In this document: positions 59,044-64,000 of the stretch, piece by piece | How the letters are laid out: the number at the start of each line of letters is the position of its first letter | How positions within the stretch are numbered: position 1 is the stretch's first letter | From: Peptoanaerobacter stomatis | Lineage (GTDB): Bacteria; Bacillota; Clostridia; Peptostreptococcales; Filifactoraceae | NCBI RefSeq assembly: GCF_000238095.2 | Contig: NZ_JH815225.1 | Coordinates: 832,724-896,723 of the forward strand | Reading direction: 5' to 3' | DNA length: 64,000 bases | Made by a program: the position numbers and the translations under genes | The notes under the pieces: model-generated | Database searches by the model: none | What the model saw: only the letters and a program-made list of their open reading frames with translations | What the model was told of the DNA's origin: nothing

Positions 59044-59165
59044 ATTTATCTCCTTGTTGCATTTTGTTTTTAATTGTGCTATTATTTATTCAATTGATTA
59101 TTTTTGTTTGCTCTTATCAGAAATTGCCGTTTCTGTAAGAGCTTTTTTATTTACCTGCAAGTTAA

Positions 59166-59261
59166 TCACCTCCTTTTAAACTCTTCTATTAATTCAAGTT
59201 GTCTTTGCCATTTCTTTTGTTTTTTTCGTTTTTGTATTAATTTTTTTATAAATGTAAGCAT
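59166..59261 (-). CDS. 31-residue basic peptide
   Basis: ATG at 59261 with GAGAGGAATG upstream; MLTFIKKLIQKRKKQKKWQR then a Glu-rich end. Its 3' end carries AAAAGGAGGTGA, a very strong binding site for a following TTG mini-frame of 20 codons (59165-59100 region), which may be a leader peptide. Confidence 0.45.
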   Translation of the reverse strand: MLTFIKKLIQKRKKQKKWQRQLELIEEFKRR

Positions 59262-59337
59262 TTTATCATTCCTCTCCCTAACGATTTTCTGATTTTTATT
59301 AATCTTAATATTCTTAATATTTTCATAGTTTCACCTC

Positions 59338-59604
59338 TTATATCTCATATATCTGTAAGCCCAGTACGTTTATAGCGTCAAGCTCTTTTGAATTTATCTT
59401 CTTTACTCCTATAACCTCTTTTATTTTTTCTTTTAGTAATGCTATACTTTTTTCATCAGCTCTTACTACAGCTCTTGCCTCTATGCCTCTAATAGATAGA
59501 TATATAAGATAATCTTCTTTGTCGTCTAAATGTGTATCTATACTATCCTCTCTTAATTTTGCGTGCTTTTCAAAATATGCCAACCATACCTCTGTAGTTT
59601 TCAT
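59338..59604 (-). CDS. Small early protein, function unknown
   Basis: 88 residues, alpha/beta (TEVWLAYFEKHAKLREDSID … DAINVLGLQIYEI). Overlaps the preceding gene by 4 bp (ATGA). No family recognised. Confidence 0.65.
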   Translation of the reverse strand: MKTTEVWLAYFEKHAKLREDSIDTHLDDKEDYLIYLSIRGIEARAVVRADEKSIALLKEKIKEVIGVKKINSKELDAINVLGLQIYEI

Positions 59605-59777
59605 ATTTCTTCCTCCTTTTTAAATACTTTGTCGAGCTCATATAGATCATCCCATACAGCATCTACTTCGTCTTTATGTTCATCATCTTCGATTTCGTCT
59701 TGATATGACTCAATAGCCATAGTCAAGATATCAAGCTCTCTTTTTGTAAGTGATATAGTTACTTCTTTTACTTTCAT
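59601..59777 (-). CDS. 58-residue acidic early protein
   Basis: ATG at 59777 in the frame MKVKEVTISLTKRELDILTM, with a strand-helix start and a very acidic middle (DEIEDDEHKDEVDAVWDDL). It overlaps the next gene as ATGA. Too short for many gene finders but well placed in the operon. Confidence 0.65.
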   Translation of the reverse strand: MKVKEVTISLTKRELDILTMAIESYQDEIEDDEHKDEVDAVWDDLYELDKVFKKEEEI

Positions 59778-59788
59778 CTTGCTATCTC

Positions 59789-60001
59789 CTATATTCCGTA
59801 TATTTCAAAAAATCTGTCTCTTGGTATCCTTGCATTTTTAATAATATTAACTAATAACCCTCTTCTTTTTAACTCCAGATTTGCCTCATTGATATATTTA
59901 GTTGCTGATGTACTACAGCAACCCATTATTTCAGCTACATGACTTGGAGTTAATATGATTGGGTAATCTTCTTTTGTCTTAACACTTACCTTATCATCCA
60001 T
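59789..60001 (-). CDS. Small DNA-binding early protein (excisionase-like)
   Basis: 70 residues. ILTPSHVAEIMGCCSTSATKYINEANLELKRRGLLV is a helix-turn-helix with wing, like excisionases. Second gene after the Cro-like gene. It could be a regulator or the phage excisionase, although it is far from the integrase. Confidence 0.65.
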   Translation of the reverse strand: MDDKVSVKTKEDYPIILTPSHVAEIMGCCSTSATKYINEANLELKRRGLLVNIIKNARIPRDRFFEIYGI

Positions 60002-60054
60002 ACACTCTGCTCCTTTCTTCGTTTAATTTGCTTATAGTAAATTATTTTTGCATT

Positions 60055-60273
60055 TTATTTGCTAATTGTGAATTTTTCAGGCAAAAAAATATCATCATTT
60101 TTTAAATGTAAAATATTTACTATCTTATTTACAATAGCTTTTGGTATATGCCTATTTCCATTTTCATACATATTATAAGCACCTATAGAAATTTTTAATT
60201 TTTCAGCCATCTGCTCTTGTGTATATCCTAATTGTTCCCTTTTTTCTTTCAGTTTATTTTCCAAGCTTTTCAC
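60055..60273 (-). CDS. Cro-like XRE regulator
   Basis: 72 residues: LGYTQEQMAEKLKISIGAYNMYENG helix-turn-helix. First gene of the leftward early operon and divergent from the CI-like gene, with shared operators between them. Confidence 0.88.
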   Translation of the reverse strand: MKSLENKLKEKREQLGYTQEQMAEKLKISIGAYNMYENGNRHIPKAIVNKIVNILHLKNDDIFLPEKFTISK

Positions 60274-60303
60274 TCCTTTCGTTTGATTATGTATATATAA
60301 TAA

Positions 60304-60411
60304 TTCACAAATTGTAAATTGTCAATAGCTTTTTAAAAAATATTTTTCGTTTTGTGAATTTATATTTTCAAATTGTAAATTTTTTTGTATACTATATTTA
60401 CATAATGTGAA
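60304..60411. promoter_or_regulatory. Lysis-lysogeny control region with 15-bp operators
   Basis: TTCACAAATTGTAAA (60304-60318) and TTTACATAATGTGAA (60397-60411) are inverted copies of one 15-bp palindromic pattern TTTACA-N3-TGTGAA; a weaker copy TTC-AAATTGTAAA is at 60367-60379 and a lone half site TGTGAA near 60352. The region separates the Cro- and CI-like genes. The TATACT at 60388-60393 is a possible rightward -10. Confidence 0.75.
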
Positions 60412-60443
60412 TTTATAATTATTTAACGGGTAAGGAGGCAATT

Positions 60444-60863
60444 ATGAGTAGTTTTGGAAACAGATTAAAAACATTAAGAGAAAATCATAATTTATCTCAA
60501 AAAGAATTTGCTAATATATTAAATATAGCCAACTCAACATTATCTCAATATGAGAGTGATAAACGTGTTCCAAGTGATGAAGTAAAACTGCAAATAGCCA
60601 AATATTTTAACGTAACAACAGACTACCTTTTGGGAAACGAAACAAAAAATAAAGAACAAAATTCACAAGATAAAGACGAAAAAGACATAGCAAAATCAAT
60701 GAAAAAAATCAAAGAACAACTCAAAGATGAGCAAGGCTTAATGTTTGACGGTGAACCCTTAGATGATACTACAATAGAACTACTCCTTGAAGAATTGGAA
60801 AGACAAGAAAGATTAGTGAAAAAGATAAACAAAAAGTACACACCTAAAAAGTATTTAAAATAA
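60444..60863 (+). CDS. CI-like phage repressor (XRE family)
   Basis: 139 residues, ATG with AAGGAGGCA upstream. N-terminal helix-turn-helix LSQKEFANILNIANSTLSQYESDKR; C-terminal part is charged and helical (KSMKKIKEQLKDEQGL), without an autoprotease domain. Induction would therefore go through the neighbouring metallopeptidase or through the antirepressor. Confidence 0.9.
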   Translation: MSSFGNRLKTLRENHNLSQKEFANILNIANSTLSQYESDKRVPSDEVKLQIAKYFNVTTDYLLGNETKNKEQNSQDKDEKDIAKSMKKIKEQLKDEQGLMFDGEPLDDTTIELLLEELERQERLVKKINKKYTPKKYLK

Positions 60864-60875
60864 AGGTGGTATAAT

Positions 60876-61298
60876 ATGAGAAAAGAGAAACAGGCAGTAA
60901 TAGAGCTAATAAAAAAATACAAAACAACAAATGTATACGAATTATGCGATTGTTTAAATATAGATGTATCATTTTCAAATATAGGACAGCTCAGAGGCTT
61001 TTATAGATATTTAAAACGCAACTATTTCATAGTAATAAACAAAAATCTATCAGAAAAAAGAAGAGAATTCGTATGTGCTCATGAATTAGGTCACCTCATA
61101 TTACATAAAGATGAAAACAGAATTTTAATGGACACAAATATACATATACCAAACCGCTTAGAAAACGAAGCAAATAGATTCGCAATATATTTAGTATTTG
61201 AAAGCTTAGAAAAATGGCAATTACGAGATTATACTAACAATGAGTTAAGTCATATAACAGGCATACCGTTAAAACATCTTAACGAGCTTAATTTTTAA
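60876..61298 (+). CDS. ImmA/IrrE-type metallopeptidase
   Basis: 140 residues. The zinc site is CAHELGHLILH near residue 65, with ENEANRFAIYLV after it (third ligand). ImmA-type enzymes cut the paired XRE repressor; the gene starts 12 bp after it. This pair is a common induction switch. Confidence 0.92.
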   Translation: MRKEKQAVIELIKKYKTTNVYELCDCLNIDVSFSNIGQLRGFYRYLKRNYFIVINKNLSEKRREFVCAHELGHLILHKDENRILMDTNIHIPNRLENEANRFAIYLVFESLEKWQLRDYTNNELSHITGIPLKHLNELNF

Positions 61299-61332
61299 TA
61301 ATTTTAATTATATAAAAAAAGGAGAAATTAAA

Positions 61333-62124
61333 ATGAAAAAATTATTAACAGCTCTATTATCAGCAACGCTATTATTTACATCATTACCCACATTACACAA
61401 TACATATGCGGAAGTATCAAAAACTATCACTAAAGAGATAGATTTAACAAAGCAATATGAAGTAACAAATATATTTGATGGAGATACAATAGCAATAAAA
61501 ATTGATGGAGAAGAACAACGTATAAGATTATTACAAATAGACACACCTGAAGTAAATCACAAAGATATTAAAAAAAGCATACCTATGGCTCTGAAAGCCA
61601 CAGAGTTTACATCTAACTTTGTAAAAGACAAAAAAATAACATTAGAATTTGACAAAGAACAAAAAGACCAATATGGCAGATGGTTAGCATATGTATATGT
61701 AGACGGTAAATGCTTAAATGAAGAACTTGTAAAAAATGGATTTGCTAAAGTTGTAAAATATGGAGAAAATACAAAAAAATATGATGATTATAAAAAAATA
61801 GAAAAAGAGTTAAGAGAAAAGAAAATAGGCATTTGGAAAGACATAAAAGCAAACTATCCAAGCAATAATAAATCACAACAAAACACTAAGCAACAATCAA
61901 ATACGCAAAAAACTACACAAGCAAATAATACAAAAGCTGTTACAAAAACAGATAATGCTTCTAATACAAATACAGCACAAGGCAAGATAAAAGGCAATAA
62001 AAAAACTAAAGTATATCACGTTCCGAGTGGAGCTTATTATAACAAAGTATCTGATGAAAACGCAGTATATTTCGATACGGAAGAAGACGCAAAAAAAGCA
62101 GGCTATAGAGCTTCAGAAAGATAA
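61333..62124 (+). CDS. Secreted thermonuclease (SNase family)
   Basis: 263 residues. A signal peptide (KKLLTALLSATLLFTSLPT, cut near residue 26) precedes the nuclease domain: VTNIFDGDTIAIKI, IRLLQIDTPEV and YGRWLAYVYVDGK. A Gln/Thr/Asn-rich linker follows, then a C-terminal module VYHVPSGAYYNKVSDENAVYF that resembles the small domain at the end of clostridial nucleases but lacks its Cys pair. Exported nuclease in a lysogeny module suggests a conversion gene. Confidence 0.9.
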   Translation: MKKLLTALLSATLLFTSLPTLHNTYAEVSKTITKEIDLTKQYEVTNIFDGDTIAIKIDGEEQRIRLLQIDTPEVNHKDIKKSIPMALKATEFTSNFVKDKKITLEFDKEQKDQYGRWLAYVYVDGKCLNEELVKNGFAKVVKYGENTKKYDDYKKIEKELREKKIGIWKDIKANYPSNNKSQQNTKQQSNTQKTTQANNTKAVTKTDNASNTNTAQGKIKGNKKTKVYHVPSGAYYNKVSDENAVYFDTEEDAKKAGYRASER

Positions 62125-62198
62125 GTAGCAACTCATATATTAAAAGCTATAATATAATATTTTAATTAAATAAATTTTTAATATATAAAGGAGAACTT

Positions 62199-62957
62199 AT
62201 GGATTATAAAGATATAAATAATAAGCAAGCGTTTGATAAATTTAAAATCGGAGTATTAGAAAACTTAAGCAATTATATAAATGATTTAGAAACCAATGAT
62301 TATAAAAAATCTGTTATATTGACATATTGGTTAAAAGATTATACGAACTATTTAAAAAATGAGAGTAAATTTAATCCAATATACATTCCAAAATTTAAAA
62401 GAGGTTCTATAGTTGAAATAAATATGGGTTTTAACATAGGCTCTGAATATGGCGGTGTGCACTACGGAATTGTTTTAAATAAAAAAGATACAAAAGAAAA
62501 TCCAAATCTTACAATAATTCCAATGTCTTCAAAAAACACAAACATTCATAAAACAGAAGTAGATTTAGGAAATGAATTTTATAATATTGTTAATCAAAAA
62601 ATCGATCTTTTATCAACTCAATGTGATAATTATATAGCAGACTTGGAAAGCAAACTAAAAATTCTTGATATGAAGGATTTTAATTCATTAGAAGATTATA
62701 ATAGTTTTGTAAATGAAATAGAAAGTAAAATATCATTAACACATATTAAAGTTAAAGAATTAAATAAATGTAGAAATAAAATAATTCACTTAAAGCAAGG
62801 AGGAATTGCATTAATTTCCCAAATAACAACAATAAGTAAAATGAGAGTAAAAGATCCTTTAAATCAAAAAGAACCACTTTATGATATACAACTGTCCAAT
62901 AAAACTATGGAGCAAATAGATAAAAAGATTACACAACTATTCATAAAAGAATATTGA
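62199..62957 (+). CDS. PemK/MazF-like protein of the lysogeny module
   Basis: 252 residues. The PemK fold is in the middle (FKRGSIVEINMGFNIGSEYGGVHYGIVLN … NLTIIPMSSKNTN) and end (GGIALISQITTISKMRV), with a large helical insertion between. No antitoxin gene is beside it. Phage proteins of this type sit beside integrases in many Bacillota. Its stop codon TGA overlaps the -35 of a small RNA gene downstream. Confidence 0.8.
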   Translation: MDYKDINNKQAFDKFKIGVLENLSNYINDLETNDYKKSVILTYWLKDYTNYLKNESKFNPIYIPKFKRGSIVEINMGFNIGSEYGGVHYGIVLNKKDTKENPNLTIIPMSSKNTNIHKTEVDLGNEFYNIVNQKIDLLSTQCDNYIADLESKLKILDMKDFNSLEDYNSFVNEIESKISLTHIKVKELNKCRNKIIHLKQGGIALISQITTISKMRVKDPLNQKEPLYDIQLSNKTMEQIDKKITQLFIKEY

Positions 62958-63093
62958 CATTTTATTAATTAAATGATAAAATATAGGAACAATACGATTA
63001 GGAAACTAAGTCGTAGTTAAACTTAATTTACAAGTTGCTATCGAGGCAACACTAAATCAAGAAAACCCTATACTTTATGTATAGGGTTTTTTT
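62954..63093 (+). ncRNA. Small structured RNA between pemK-like and integrase genes, with promoter
   Basis: Promoter TTGACA (62954-62959), 17-bp spacer, TAAAAT (62977-62982), predicted start about 62989. Transcript of about 105 nt: hairpin ACGATTAG-GAAA-CTAA(G)TCGT with a GNRA loop, a second hairpin GTTGC/GCAAC, and a terminator AAAACCCTATAC/GTATAGGGTTTT plus T run (63062-63093). No reading frame of note. A computational RNA motif named after pemK has been described in Bacillota; whether this is a member is not checked. Confidence 0.7.
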
Positions 63094-63331
63094 CAGTTAC
63101 TTAAAAAACCCGAAAGATTTGTTGAAAGCCTAAAAAAGGCATAAAAAAGGATAACCCTAGGCACATAGGAATTCTCAGTATTTCTACCTACCCCTTAATA
63201 ATTTTAATAGTATAAATATACGAATTGATAAAACTTTGTGTTTTTGTGGAAGGTGTATTTATACGTCTTCAACTTTTTTATCTACAAATATAATATTGAT
63301 ATTCTAATACACAATCAGGAGGTGATACAAA

Positions 63332-64000
63332 ATGAATATCCAAAAAGATAAAAACGGAAAGTATTATTTCAAGATAAGCTTAGGCTCTAATCCAATAACC
63401 GGCAAAAGACAACAAACCACAAGACGAGGATTTAAGACAAAAAAAGAAGCTGAGATAGAATATACTAAATTAAAAAGTAGTTATCATAAAGGCATATTAA
63501 TCTATAATGAAACCACTATCTTCGGAGAATTTTATGATACATTTATGGCTTGGTATAGCACACAAGTAAAAGAAACTACATTTCATAACAGAAAAACCAT
63601 AGCTGATGTTCATATATTAGGATATTTTAAAAACGCTGAACTGAAAAAAATAACTCCGATGAGCATAAATAATTGGCAGGATAAGCTAATACAAAAAGGG
63701 TATTCTAAACGATATGTAAAAGGCATTCATGTGTTTTTGCATCAGATTTTTGAAAGAGCTGTAAGGCTCAATATAATTAATAGCAATCCTGCGGAGATTG
63801 CAGGGAATGTAAAAACAGAAAACACAAAAATAGAGTTTTGGACATTGGAAGATTTTAATAAATTTCAGGAAGTAAATCCAAGAAAAGATCTAAGACAACA
63901 GATAATGTATTACGCCATTCACTTCTTATTTTTTACAGGATTGAGAATTGGAGAATTTACAGGACTATCACCTAAAGATTTTAATAATAATCTTATTGAT
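63332..64000 (+). CDS. int: Tyrosine integrase of the prophage (partial, cut by window end)
   Basis: The first 223 residues, ATG with CAGGAGGTGAT upstream. Arm-binding domain DKNGKYYFKISLGSNPITGKR, core-binding domain, and the first catalytic Arg in FFTGLRIGEFTGLSP. The rest lies outside. The N-terminus resembles that of the element 2 integrase, and both may use guaA-type sites. The 240 bp before it hold no gene. Confidence 0.93.
   Translation, partial: MNIQKDKNGKYYFKISLGSNPITGKRQQTTRRGFKTKKEAEIEYTKLKSSYHKGILIYNETTIFGEFYDTFMAWYSTQVKETTFHNRKTIADVHILGYFKNAELKKITPMSINNWQDKLIQKGYSKRYVKGIHVFLHQIFERAVRLNIINSNPAEIAGNVKTENTKIEFWTLEDFNKFQEVNPRKDLRQQIMYYAIHFLFFTGLRIGEFTGLSPKDFNNNLID

Larger units (their letters stand above)
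29006..64000. mobile_element. Siphovirus-type prophage (right end outside the window)
   Basis: Continuous phage gene order from lysis (29.0 kb) through tail, head, packaging, accessory and replication genes to a divergent lysogeny module and integrase cut at 64.0 kb. HK97-type capsid, protease and portal, P27-type small terminase, HNH gene and a G+C-rich cos-like spot mark a cos phage with a long non-contractile tail. Structural genes are all open, so it looks complete and probably inducible. Confidence 0.9.

Noticed and set aside
29006-60273. Many plus-strand frames of 60-140 codons opposite the prophage genes
   Set aside because: They are A+T-rich shadows lacking binding sites, with Phe/Ile/Leu/Ser-rich translations typical of reversed coding DNA.
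1-64000. CRISPR array or rRNA genes
   Set aside because: No regularly spaced 24-40 bp repeats and no rRNA-like sequence were seen; the short repeats present are integrase arm pairs or operators.

Overview
The window is low-G+C DNA with Shine-Dalgarno-led genes, frequent TTG/GTG starts and Gram-positive phage and mobile-element gene families. This points to the Bacillota, probably an anaerobe of the Clostridia/Tissierellia kind; the species cannot be read from it. Almost nothing here is core chromosome: it is a stack of integrated elements. Copies of a short sequence matching the last codons of guaA (…I-E-W-E-stop, read on the minus strand) lie at about 1.03, 20.43 and 26.90 kb. Each has a pair of 7-8 bp direct repeats with an 11-bp period, of the kind bound by a tyrosine integrase, just inside the element it bounds.

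Layout. (0-1.0 kb) Left flank: the N-terminus of a trypsin-like protein and a broken alpha/beta hydrolase. (1.03-20.43 kb, element 1) An old mobilizable element. Its integrase, relaxase, primase/helicase and a small mobilization gene are all broken by nonsense or frameshift mutations. It keeps an intact, richer-G+C defence operon (XRE regulator, SNF2/PLD-like helicase, DUF4391 protein, type III Mod and Res, SIR2-like protein) and a DUF6076 plus RhuM-Fic pair. (20.43-26.90 kb, element 2) A compact element with regulator, coupling-type ATPase, rolling-circle Rep (frameshifted), DUF3173, integrase and a restriction-modification pair that I recognise as EcoRV-like. (26.9-28.9 kb) Arm-type repeats that could belong to a third element, about 480 bp without genes, and a membrane protein gene. 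(29.0-64.0 kb) A siphovirus-type prophage read mostly on the minus strand: early/replication genes (54-60 kb), accessory block with a tRNA-Trp and a type I toxin-antitoxin-like locus (48.9-52.5 kb), HNH/cos/terminase, HK97-type head, connectors, tail, an inserted regulatory cassette (37.5-40.4 kb), fibre and lysis genes. The lysogeny module (CI-like repressor, ImmA protease, nuclease, PemK-like protein, small RNA, integrase) runs on the plus strand and the integrase is cut by the window end.

How it works together. The elements appear to have accumulated at one guaA-type site and load it with anti-phage functions. The right-hand prophage may be the third occupant of the same site; if so, guaA and a last attachment core should lie just past 64 kb. 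Within the prophage the most unusual piece is an arrangement resembling phage P22 immI: an Arc-sized ribbon-helix-helix gene under a consensus promoter with two 12-bp operators, a BRO-type antirepressor gene, and a candidate small antisense RNA between them.
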